Assembly (NCBI GenBank): GCA_016929305.1
Contig: JAFGJC010000192.1
Location: 1 to 7,291 of the forward strand
DNA from: a candidate division CSSED10-310 bacterium
GTDB taxonomy: Bacteria > CSSED10-310 > JAFGJC01
DNA length: 7,291 bases
Direction of reading: 5' to 3'
A model generated the notes under the pieces. That model saw nothing but the letters and a program-made list of their open reading frames with translations, was not told the DNA's origin and searched no databases. The position numbers were made by a program, and so were the translations under genes. Positions within the stretch are counted from its first letter, which is position 1. Each line of letters opens with the position of its first letter. This document shows positions 1-6,677 of the stretch, one piece after another.

Positions 1-411
1 ATAGTAGGTCTTTGGCACGGCAATGCCGAGCTCTTCGGCCAACGTATAGGTATATTTTTTATTATATGTATATTTGCATGTTTCCCAGTCTGGCGATGTA
101 ATTCTAAAATATGGATCAAGATATTTTTTATGCGTTGAAAGGAAATAAACAGATTCATCATCGGATGGAAAGACAACCCATCCTTGAAGATTCTGTCTTT
201 CAGCGATGTTCATCATAAAATCAAGCATTTTCTTTTCACGATGATATTCAGGACATTTATAATACCTGCGCACATATCTCGAAAACCGGGATATATTGGT
301 TTCATAATCCATCAATACAATAGAGATACCTTTTTTTGCCAGACACCGGATCACACCCAGACTGTGAAAATGTCCTCCCAGAATAATTGCACCTATCGGA
401 AATGACTTCAA
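1..411 (-). CDS. ATP-grasp family carboxylate-amine ligase, N-terminal part (3' end beyond window)
   Basis: Only the first 137 residues are visible; the frame is open to base 1. It begins with a Rossmann-like strand and glycine turn (GAIILGGHFHSLGV, residues 7-20), followed by VLMDYE (32-37) and SRFSRYVRRYY (41-51). Next come FPSDDESVYFLS (81-92), a NKKYTYTLAEELGI segment (117-130) and VPKTYY. This order matches the pre-ATP-grasp domain and the start of the ATP-grasp fold in carbamoyl-phosphate-synthase-like ligases. The ATP-binding and metal-binding residues would lie beyond the edge. The start is taken as TTG at 411-409: an in-frame stop lies at 426-424, AAGGA sits 9 bases upstream, and the first ATG (codon 34) would remove the glycine turn. 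It starts 26 bases after the Wzz/BY-kinase gene, so it is probably in the same operon. Such ligases join a carboxylate to an amine using ATP; attaching an amino acid to the polysaccharide or its sugar precursor is an inference. Substrate unknown. Confidence 0.8.
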   Translation of the reverse strand, partial: MKSFPIGAIILGGHFHSLGVIRCLAKKGISIVLMDYETNISRFSRYVRRYYKCPEYHREKKMLDFMMNIAERQNLQGWVVFPSDDESVYFLSTHKKYLDPYFRITSPDWETCKYTYNKKYTYTLAEELGIAVPKTYY

Positions 412-425
412 AAGGAGTATTCCTT
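412..425 (-). promoter_or_regulatory. Ribosome-binding site inside a perfect small hairpin, upstream of the TTG start
   Basis: Read on the minus strand the bases are AAGGA-ATAC-TCCTT, directly followed by the TTG start codon. AAGGA is the only Shine-Dalgarno-like sequence for the ATP-grasp gene. It can pair completely with TCCTT across a four-base loop. A folded stem would hide the ribosome-binding site and end exactly at the start codon. The five-pair stem is weak and could be chance. If real, it would lower translation unless ribosomes arriving from the upstream gene (stop at 440-438) open it. Confidence 0.45.
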
Positions 426-437
426 ACGATTTGACAA

Positions 438-2678
438 TTATTGATCGTACATATCGTATCGATACGATTTGGATTGAGGCACTCCTGTAAAAATCAGCCC
501 CCAGAGAGGACTTTTCAGATTTTTAAAGCGTTCAAGTGTCTGCTGTAGCGACCTCCTTGATGTGACACCGATCTGGCCGATGAGAATGATACCATCCGCC
601 CATTCTGCAAGCACAAGAGCATCCGTGACAGGCAATGTCGGCGGACAATCGAAAATAACGATCTTGTATTCCTTTTTCACTTCAAGAAAAAACTGATGCA
701 TCTGTTTGGAACCGATAAGTTCTGATGCATTTTTTACCGAGGGCCCGGCAGGAAGCAAATCCAGATTATAGATAGCTGTTTCTCTGACCGCATCTTTCCA
801 TGACACTCGTTTTCCCAAAAAAAGTGTGAGTCCCTGTTTTCGATGAGCGCCTGTGAAAATCACATCAAGTACCGGTTTGCGCAGGTCACAATCCACAAGC
901 AATGTTTTAATCCCCATCCTGGCCGACGCGATGGCCAGATTTGCGGCGGTTGTCGACTTGCCTTCACCCTGACCTGGACTGGTAAAAATGAGGGTTTTGC
1001 ACTTTTCAGTCTGAAGACGATGATGCATATACGTTCGAATCGTACGATAGGCCTCTGTGAGTTGTGCTGGTGTATTCTGAAAATGCATCAAATAAGGCAT
1101 GATTGTTCTGGCTCTTCCGATTTTACTGGTTTCTGCATCATCCCCCCTCCATCTCATTTTTTGCCTAACCTTTGGAACGACACCAATTATTTCGACATCC
1201 AGATCTTTGATCTCTTCAGGACTGAGCACTGTATCCTCAAAATAACTTCTGCCAAATGCGAATCCCAATCCGATTAACAGACCAACAATTGCCGCAAGGA
1301 CGAGATTGAAACGCACTTTTGGATAGACAGGCTGTAATGGAATGTTTGCCCGATCTACGACACGAATAGAGCTGGTCTGCGAATTCTCAAGAATACGCGT
1401 CTCTTCATATTTTTGACGCAGCATCACATATATGTCTCTGTTCACCTGAACATCTCTTTCAAGCTGCGCCAATCGTTGACTTTTCTGGGGTAATCCGGCA
1501 AGACGTGTTGAATATTCATCCACAATTTTTCTTAACGCTTTTGCTTTGGCATTTAACGATTGCTTTTCTGTTTCCAAATCAAAAATCTGCGCGATAATGG
1601 TTTGTGAATTTTCCAGCGGATCGATTTGCAATTCGCCATTCTTTGTAAATTGATTGATTGCTTCAAGATATTTTTTCTTGACTCCCCTGAGTCGGCTGTA
1701 CAGTTGCCTGTACCGACTGTCCTGACGCGGATCGATACCCGCTCCAATAAGCTGGGCTTCATAAGCAGCCATATCGGCCACTTGCTTGGCCATCTGATTG
1801 CGTAATTCCTGAAGCATGGGATTGGACATGCCCTGGACCTGTTTCACCAAGCCTTTTTTCGTTTCATCAAGTTGATTGTTCAAATAGGACAATTGATTAC
1901 TTATCGCATCCAGGTCTGTTGTGGTTTGATTATATTGCTTTTCAAACTCTGAAAGCTGAAGCACAAGCTGTTTTGTTTCCTGATCTAGAGAAACGGTTTT
2001 TTCACGCTTTTGGAAATTGGTCAATTCCTGTTCGGAATGAGACAGATTCGCGCTGACTTCATCCAGTTTGTTTTTGATAAAGTTTTTATCTTCCGAAACA
2101 TCGTACTGGCTGACAAGACGATCATAATCCAGATACGCATCCACCCATGTGTTGACGATAAATGCCGCTTCGCCAGGCGAAGGCGCATATCCCATCAGCA
2201 AAATATGATTGGTTTCAAGTTGTTCGGATATTTTCGTGGCATCGCGAAACCATTCTACCTGTTTCGCCGGATCCGGAAGAATTTTCACAGTATCGGGTAC
2301 GGAGTAACGTTTCAGCCATCGTTTCACCGGATTCATATGACGATCCGAGAGGGGTTGTCCCATTACGGTCAGAGAATCATAATAGGTGGATTCCTGAAAA
2401 CGCCGGACCACATCGGCGGCAAGTCTGCGGCTCTTCAATATAGGTATCTGGTTCTTTACGAGGTATTTTTGCATCAACACATCGTTGACGTCAAATACCG
2501 TGCGACCGTTGGAACCAATATAAAGATCCGCTTTGGCTTCATAAATTTTTTGAGCGGAGAAAGTAAGAATCGCGACAGTTCCAACGATGATGAAAAAGGA
2601 CAAAACAAGCAACCCGAAATGTCTTCTCAACGGAAGAAACAGCTGTTGAAACGGAGCATGTAAATCATTAGTTTCCAT
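438..2678 (-). CDS. Wzz/GNVR chain-length determinant fused to a BY-kinase (tyrosine autokinase)
   Basis: This 746-residue inner-membrane protein controls chain length and export of EPS or capsule. An N-terminal Wzz domain has a first membrane helix at about 22-41, a long periplasmic coiled-coil region at about 200-430, and a GNVR-type segment (LPQKSQRLAQLERDVQVNRD, 396-415). A proline-containing stretch (IPLQPVYP, 446-453) leads into the second membrane helix at about 458-477. The cytoplasmic kinase domain has the EX2RX2R oligomerisation motif (E542, R545, R548), Walker A (GQGEGKST, 569-576, K574), Walker A' (LLVDCDLRKP, 593-602) and Walker B (IVIFDCPP, 673-680). The tail has three tyrosines (Y739, Y741, Y744) as likely autophosphorylation sites, a short cluster for the family. 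Length and domain order match Wzc-type single-chain kinases, and all nucleotide-binding motifs look intact. The ATG at 2678 overlaps the end of the deacetylase gene by 11 bases, has only a weak ribosome-binding site, and is probably translated by coupling. No cognate phosphatase is visible. Confidence 0.96.
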   Translation of the reverse strand: METNDLHAPFQQLFLPLRRHFGLLVLSFFIIVGTVAILTFSAQKIYEAKADLYIGSNGRTVFDVNDVLMQKYLVKNQIPILKSRRLAADVVRRFQESTYYDSLTVMGQPLSDRHMNPVKRWLKRYSVPDTVKILPDPAKQVEWFRDATKISEQLETNHILLMGYAPSPGEAAFIVNTWVDAYLDYDRLVSQYDVSEDKNFIKNKLDEVSANLSHSEQELTNFQKREKTVSLDQETKQLVLQLSEFEKQYNQTTTDLDAISNQLSYLNNQLDETKKGLVKQVQGMSNPMLQELRNQMAKQVADMAAYEAQLIGAGIDPRQDSRYRQLYSRLRGVKKKYLEAINQFTKNGELQIDPLENSQTIIAQIFDLETEKQSLNAKAKALRKIVDEYSTRLAGLPQKSQRLAQLERDVQVNRDIYVMLRQKYEETRILENSQTSSIRVVDRANIPLQPVYPKVRFNLVLAAIVGLLIGLGFAFGRSYFEDTVLSPEEIKDLDVEIIGVVPKVRQKMRWRGDDAETSKIGRARTIMPYLMHFQNTPAQLTEAYRTIRTYMHHRLQTEKCKTLIFTSPGQGEGKSTTAANLAIASARMGIKTLLVDCDLRKPVLDVIFTGAHRKQGLTLFLGKRVSWKDAVRETAIYNLDLLPAGPSVKNASELIGSKQMHQFFLEVKKEYKIVIFDCPPTLPVTDALVLAEWADGIILIGQIGVTSRRSLQQTLERFKNLKSPLWGLIFTGVPQSKSYRYDMYDQ

Positions 2679-3969
2679 AGAATCTTATCCAGTAATCCCA
2701 AAAATCCAGACCATCGATATCCCCGGTCACTGCAAATACCGAACGTATACCTCTCGGCCAGCGCCATACTCTCAGTAAGGGGCCTTTTGCTGAATTCAGA
2801 TACGATTGAAATTCCACAACCGGGCTGTCGCTAGACCTGTGATCGATCTCAATCGCGTAGCGCGTATCCGGTTGTTTTTCTTCAAAAAGATAACCTTCCT
2901 GATTGAAAAAGTCAACGTATTTGGATATACATTCGGGGACGATGCCGATCACGGGTTTGACACGACTGACAATCCTGTATGCGGAGGGAACAGGTTTCCA
3001 TTCGTCCGAGAACATGCTGTCTTCTTTCCCCTTCACATTATTATATATAATAAGGGTTACACGATCTGCTGCATTTGTTATAGCTTGATAATTTTTTCCA
3101 TCTATCCTTTTTATCTGTATCGAGTCGATCGCCTTGGTACGTTCACTCCACCACAGTGCCAATTCGGATAATGTGGGCGTCCAGACATCTGTCATTTTAC
3201 TGATTTTCTTGATTAGCCTGAGAAGTGACATTTTACATTCAAGATACCGTTCGGGATGAAGCTGCAGGACGAACATTTCTTTGCGTTTATACGTTTCTTC
3301 GAAAATTGACTGCCATACACTGTCAATCTGCTCTACTCCGAATCCAAGACGTTCGACCAATATATCATCATCAAGCATGGAAACGGGTATTTCGACGAGA
3401 GATTTAATAAAATAGGGTAATGATACGTTTTCTCTTGCATCTTTTACTTGATAGGTTTCCAAAATACTCTGGTAATCTGAAACTCTTTTTTGTGGGATCA
3501 AGAGGGTTTTTGGCAATGGCCAGGAAATCACATCACTGCTGTCCCACAGGAACGCATGCGAATTCAATGTATTCAAGCACAGAGGATCTCTGCGTAAAAA
3601 TGGAAATCGAAATCCATGATTTCTTAATCCGCATTGTTTGAATATGGCTAATCCTTGCTCCCAATGACGGTGCACATTTTCAATGGCGAGCTGTGTGTAG
3701 TCGATATGTTTGAAACCATGCAATGCAAACTCCACACCGCACTGTTCCAGACTCTGGAACAAGGTTGGTGTTCGGCGAACAACGGACGCAGTGACGGGAA
3801 ATGTGGGTTGTATATTGTATCTTTGAATATCAGTTACAAACTGAATAAGGATTTTACGCACTTTTTCATTGGACAGGCCGTATCTTTTATAGATATTTAA
3901 AATACGAACTGCATTATAACCCAGAGACCGCGCCTTCGTCCTTGCATGTATAAGGCGGAGTGTATTCAT
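2668..3969 (-). CDS. NodB-like polysaccharide deacetylase with a C-terminal Asp motif (apparent circular permutation)
   Basis: A 433-residue protein without a clear signal peptide. From residue 32 it reads like a NodB (carbohydrate esterase 4) domain that starts after motif 1: a helix, the strand IQPTFPVTASVV (53-64), then motif 2 as HGFKH (84-88; H84 and H88 would bind the metal). Motif 3 follows as GFRFPFLRRD (119-128; R121), and a late histidine motif as LQLHPER (235-241; H238). The expected TFDDG strand is missing from the N-terminus. A matching strand lies at the C-terminus instead: RWPRGIRSVFAVTGDIDG (403-420), with D417 and D419. Residues about 280-400 resemble nothing I can name. From memory, similar proteins with a C-terminal TGDIDA-like motif occur in other EPS clusters, so this is probably a family design, not damage. 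The likely role is removing N- or O-acyl groups from the glycan or its precursor. It starts 8 bases after the epimerase stop without a strong ribosome-binding site and overlaps the kinase gene downstream. The deacetylase fold is fairly sure; activity is not shown. Confidence 0.85.
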   Translation of the reverse strand: MNTLRLIHARTKARSLGYNAVRILNIYKRYGLSNEKVRKILIQFVTDIQRYNIQPTFPVTASVVRRTPTLFQSLEQCGVEFALHGFKHIDYTQLAIENVHRHWEQGLAIFKQCGLRNHGFRFPFLRRDPLCLNTLNSHAFLWDSSDVISWPLPKTLLIPQKRVSDYQSILETYQVKDARENVSLPYFIKSLVEIPVSMLDDDILVERLGFGVEQIDSVWQSIFEETYKRKEMFVLQLHPERYLECKMSLLRLIKKISKMTDVWTPTLSELALWWSERTKAIDSIQIKRIDGKNYQAITNAADRVTLIIYNNVKGKEDSMFSDEWKPVPSAYRIVSRVKPVIGIVPECISKYVDFFNQEGYLFEEKQPDTRYAIEIDHRSSDSPVVEFQSYLNSAKGPLLRVWRWPRGIRSVFAVTGDIDGLDFWDYWIRFYGN

Positions 3970-3977
3970 CAGCTATT

Positions 3978-4982
3978 TTAATCGACAAGCGCATCAACGG
4001 CTTTTTCAGGATCTTTGATCATCACATCAGAATTTCTCAATTCCTGCTGAAGCAGCCATTTGTACGTTTTTTTCAATCCGGCCTCAAGGGTCGTCTTTGG
4101 AAACCATCTCAAAACACGTCTGGATTTTTCGATGTTTAAGACGCGTCTGCGAATGTTATCGATATCACGTCGATCGATATAATTATGTTTGACGTTGCTG
4201 CCAGTGATAGCAATAATACGGGAAACAAGTTCATTCACACTGGTTTCTTTTCCGGTGCCCACATTGAAAACATCACCTTCCGCGCGCGGCGTGATCGCCG
4301 CAAGTAGTGTAGCTTCTACAGCATCATCCACAAACGTGAAATCCCGTGTCTGTTCTCCATCGCCATGAATATGAGGCACATCATTTTTCATGATGCTGTC
4401 AAAAAACTTGGAAACAACGCCGCAATAGGGATTCAGGGGGGTTTGATTGATTCCATAGACATTGGAATATCGCACGATAGCCACAGGCAATCCATAGGTT
4501 TCATAAAATGCATTGCAATAATTCTCACCGCACAATTTGCTCGCTGCGTAGGGATTGATCGTACTCAACCTGTCGTCTTCATTGATCGGCAGGTATCTTG
4601 GGTTTCCGTAGACGGATGCGGAAGACGTATATATCACCCGTTCGATACCGACATTTTTTGCTGCCTGCAAGACATTGAACGTGCCTTCCGTATTCACCTT
4701 GAAATCCAGCCGTGGCGATTTCACAGAAACAATGATATTCCGAACAGCAAGATTGAAGACGAAATCCTTGTTGCTCATCAGTTTTTCCAGTAAATCAAAA
4801 TCGGTGATACTTCCTTCGATAAATTCAATGTCATTCAAACAGGTGATAGATTCTTTTCTCCCCGTGAAAAGATCATCCAATACAGTTACTTGCGCCCCTT
4901 CCTCAACAAGTCGATTGACCAGATTTGATCCGACAAATCCGGCGCCCCCCGTGACCAGTACACGAGTCCCTTTGAATCGCAT
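3978..4982 (-). CDS. NAD-dependent sugar-nucleotide epimerase/dehydratase (extended SDR, GalE-like)
   Basis: This cytoplasmic enzyme of 334 residues has the usual family length and acts on a nucleotide-activated sugar to supply a precursor for the polymer. The N-terminal Rossmann fold has the dinucleotide-binding loop TGGAGFVGS (11-19), and D36 at the end of the second strand would bind the adenosine ribose of NAD. The SDR catalytic set is present: S120/S121 in YTSSASVYG (118-126), and Y145 and K149 in NPYAASK. Further family motifs are RYSNVYG (171-177), GDGEQTRDFTFVDD (207-220) for the substrate domain, and FNVGTG (239-244). The usual H-x-A-A turn is NLAV (77-80), a mild departure. These features fit UDP-glucose or UDP-GlcNAc 4-epimerase, but related dehydratases and UDP-glucuronate decarboxylases share them, so the reaction is not assigned. 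The ATG at 4982 has a good ribosome-binding site, AGGAG at 4992-4988, five bases upstream. It lies 16 bases after the sugar transferase stop. Confidence 0.93.
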   Translation of the reverse strand: MRFKGTRVLVTGGAGFVGSNLVNRLVEEGAQVTVLDDLFTGRKESITCLNDIEFIEGSITDFDLLEKLMSNKDFVFNLAVRNIIVSVKSPRLDFKVNTEGTFNVLQAAKNVGIERVIYTSSASVYGNPRYLPINEDDRLSTINPYAASKLCGENYCNAFYETYGLPVAIVRYSNVYGINQTPLNPYCGVVSKFFDSIMKNDVPHIHGDGEQTRDFTFVDDAVEATLLAAITPRAEGDVFNVGTGKETSVNELVSRIIAITGSNVKHNYIDRRDIDNIRRRVLNIEKSRRVLRWFPKTTLEAGLKKTYKWLLQQELRNSDVMIKDPEKAVDALVD

Positions 4983-4998
4983 GCTTACTCCTATTCTT

Positions 4999-5769
4999 TT
5001 AATGGGCGTCTTTCATACTGAGTACAAACGGCACTGTCATGAGGATGATCTGCAAATCCAGCAAGACAGACCAGTTATCAACATACCAAAGATCGTATAA
5101 AATGGATTCTTCATAATTTTTTGGTGTCAGCCGTAAATTGAGTTTCGACCAGCCCGTGAGTCCCGGTTTCACACAGAGACGGCGACGATACCACTGTTTA
5201 TATTCTTCAACCTCATAAACCGGATGCGGCCTGGGCCCGACAAGGCTCATTTTTCCTGAAAAGATATTGAACAATTGCGGCAACTCGTCAAGACTGGTGG
5301 CTCTCAGAAATTTACCAACGGGTGTCGTACGATTATCGATATATTCGAAATAATCTTTTAACACCTTGTCATTTTCGACATTGTAATCCTCTTTTAAAAG
5401 ATTCTGAATATATTCCTGATGTTCTTCCTGTGAGCTTTCAGGACGCATTGTCCTGAATTTATAAATTTTAAATTTTTTACCATTCAAACCAATCCGCTCC
5501 TGAGTGAAAAAGACCGGTCCTTTTGATGAGAGTTTGATGGATAGAGCGATGAGGACGAGCGTGGGAAGACTGATGAGAATAAAAATGCTAGCACATAAAA
5601 TATCAATCACCCTTTTTATCGTTTTCTCGAGCAACATTTTGATGAAGGACCATGAGAGTGCATTAGTATATTGATTTACTGAGAGTGTGACATCACAAAA
5701 TGAATTCGAGATATTCTCTTCAATCTGTCCAGTAATTATTTTATAGACCCTGTTTAGCATATTTTTCAA
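4999..5769 (-). CDS. Initiating sugar-phosphate transferase (bacterial sugar transferase family, WcaJ/PglC superfamily)
   Basis: This membrane-associated enzyme moves a sugar phosphate from a nucleotide sugar to undecaprenyl phosphate, the first committed step of polymer assembly. A positively charged segment (EKTIKRVID, 48-56) leads into one hydrophobic stretch at about 54-79 containing S67-L68-P69, which fits the re-entrant helix of this superfamily. Then follow GPVFFTQERIG (84-94), KIYKFRTM (101-108), the catalytic acidic pair in DELPQLFN (D161-E162), SLVGPRP (175-181), KPGLTG (201-206) and YVDNWS (229-234). At 256 residues it is the short type, without the multi-helix N-terminal domain of full-length WcaJ/WbaP proteins. 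A polar leader of about 44 residues precedes the catalytic part and resembles nothing I know. The start is uncertain: TTG at 5769 (used here), ATG at 5760 or ATG at 5637; none has a clear ribosome-binding site. It lies 36 bases after the regulator gene, probably in one operon. The first sugar (glucose, galactose or other) cannot be read from the sequence. Confidence 0.94.
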   Translation of the reverse strand: MKNMLNRVYKIITGQIEENISNSFCDVTLSVNQYTNALSWSFIKMLLEKTIKRVIDILCASIFILISLPTLVLIALSIKLSSKGPVFFTQERIGLNGKKFKIYKFRTMRPESSQEEHQEYIQNLLKEDYNVENDKVLKDYFEYIDNRTTPVGKFLRATSLDELPQLFNIFSGKMSLVGPRPHPVYEVEEYKQWYRRRLCVKPGLTGWSKLNLRLTPKNYEESILYDLWYVDNWSVLLDLQIILMTVPFVLSMKDAH

Positions 5770-5805
5770 TTTTCAACAGTATTGGTATTGTCAGGATATG
5801 ATACT

Positions 5806-6489
5806 TTAGGCGAATCTGTAACCCAATCCATGTATCGTCTGTATATAACGCGATGGAAGTCGATTTTCTCCTAACTTTTCTCTTAATCGTTTGACATGGA
5901 CGTCTACCGTACGATCGGTGACAAAGGCATGTTCGCCCCATACTTTTTCCAGTATTTCGTTTCTCGTAAAAATATAATCCCTTTTTGACGCCAGCAAATA
6001 GAGTAATTTGAACTGGGTATAAGTCAGGTCGATCAACTTGCCAGCTTTTCGGACTTCATGTGTATCGAGATTGATTTCGATATCCTTGATCTGCATACAT
6101 CGCTGTGTGTCCTCAACCATATGGATGCGTCGAACGAGTGCATTGACCTTGGCGACAAGTTCTTCAAGCTGTGGAATGGAGGCGATACACTCATCCACTC
6201 CTTCTTCCAGTGCATGAATTCGCTCTTCGAGCGCCCGGTTTTTCGACAGCAGTATAAATGCCGTTCTTTTGTACTGAGACTTGACGAGCCGTTTTAAATT
6301 TTCTACATCGTGATCTGCAAGATCCCAATCAACGATAATCGCTTGCGGAACCTTGTTTTTCAGCATATCGGTCAGCTCGGTGTAACTCATTGTGCGATAA
6401 ACGTTGAAATTCGCCTGAATGAACGCATTTTCAATGTTATCACCCAAAGTTGAGTGCGAGATCATGAGAAGCAGGGTTTTGTTTTCCAT
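5806..6489 (-). CDS. Atypical OmpR/PhoB-family response regulator with a degenerate receiver domain
   Basis: A 227-residue DNA-binding regulator of normal OmpR-family length. Residues 1-121 follow the receiver fold and retain an Asp at the phosphorylation position (D54 in IIVDWDL). The other active-site residues are changed: the acidic pair after the first strand is S11-H12, the Thr/Ser position is S82 (acceptable), and the conserved Lys is S104 in ECIASIP. It therefore probably works without normal Asp phosphorylation. Residues about 134-227 form an intact winged-helix domain with LTYTQFKLLYLLA (155-167), the recognition-helix segment RTVDVHVKRLREKLG (193-207) and the wing IHGLGYRF (219-226). 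The ATG at 6489 is chosen because GAGGAA (6502-6497) lies seven bases upstream. The frame stays open further up, to 6714, but the extra residues match no receiver and lack a ribosome-binding site. No histidine kinase is adjacent. Lying first in the gene cluster, it is probably its local regulator, perhaps acting on the inverted repeat at 6560-6604. Confidence 0.92.
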   Translation of the reverse strand: MENKTLLLMISHSTLGDNIENAFIQANFNVYRTMSYTELTDMLKNKVPQAIIVDWDLADHDVENLKRLVKSQYKRTAFILLSKNRALEERIHALEEGVDECIASIPQLEELVAKVNALVRRIHMVEDTQRCMQIKDIEINLDTHEVRKAGKLIDLTYTQFKLLYLLASKRDYIFTRNEILEKVWGEHAFVTDRTVDVHVKRLREKLGENRLPSRYIQTIHGLGYRFA

Positions 6490-6559
6490 GATAATGTTCC
6501 TCATCATAAGGTTTATGAATCCGAACCCATGAAAGGCAACATCCATGCCATGACAAATT

Positions 6560-6604
6560 TGACCATTGTAAATCATTTTATTTACTTTTGTTACGCTTTG
6601 GTCA
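6560..6604. repeat. Nested inverted repeats, candidate operator upstream of the regulator gene
   Basis: Two perfect 6-base dyads are nested here. The inner one is GTAAAT (6568-6573) and ATTTAC (6580-6585), six bases apart. The outer one is TGACCA (6560-6565) and TGGTCA (6599-6604). The two gaps between outer and inner arms differ (2 and 13 bases), so the whole is not one symmetric palindrome. The inner dyad covers the proposed -10 box and start-site region, and one outer arm touches the -35 box, a position suited to a repressor or autoregulator. OmpR-family proteins more often bind direct repeats, so the binding protein is not identified. AT-rich dyads of this size can arise by chance. Confidence 0.4.
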
Positions 6605-6607
6605 CAA
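6579..6607 (-). promoter_or_regulatory. Candidate sigma70-type promoter for the polysaccharide gene cluster
   Basis: On the minus strand TTGTGA (6607-6602) could be a -35 box and TAAATA (6584-6579) a -10 box, with 17 bases between. The -35 matches the TTGACA consensus at four of six positions; the -10 is weak. Transcription would start near 6572 and leave a leader of about 80 bases before the regulator ATG. The location, between a terminator-like hairpin and the first gene of a closely packed cluster, supports it more than the box scores do. A second choice is TACAAT at about 6570-6565 with a poor -35. Confidence 0.4.
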
Positions 6608-6630
6608 TTATTTCTGGCGTGAATATATGT

Positions 6631-6665
6631 GAAAAAGGAAATATTTGCCGATTGCCGGTCGGCAA
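6631..6665 (-). terminator. Terminator-like hairpin after cdsA
   Basis: Twelve bases after the cdsA stop the minus strand reads TTGCCG (6665-6660), a nine-base loop, then CGGCAA (6650-6645). A shorter alternative stem, TTGCC-GACC-GGCAA, overlaps it. The following bases are T-rich but interrupted (ATATTTCCTTTTTC, 6644-6631). This would separate the cdsA transcript from the polysaccharide cluster. The stem is short and the T-run imperfect, so it may be inefficient. Confidence 0.45.
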
Positions 6666-6677
6666 CATTGGCCGAAT

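Noticed and set aside
184..405. Plus-strand open frame of 73 codons near the left edge
   Set aside because: The minus strand here encodes a convincing ATP-grasp N-terminus that continues to the window edge; the plus frame is its shadow.
843..1277. Plus-strand open frame of 144 codons opposite the kinase domain
   Set aside because: It is antisense to the Walker motifs of the BY-kinase; the residues match no family.
2010..2663. Plus-strand open frame of 217 codons
   Set aside because: It lies fully inside the antisense strand of the well-supported Wzz/BY-kinase gene, has no recognisable domain and shows a composition expected of a shadow frame.
6490..6560. CATGG recurring several times in the regulator leader, considered as a direct-repeat binding site
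   Set aside because: The copies are unevenly spaced and only five bases long, which is not distinguishable from chance in a short stretch.
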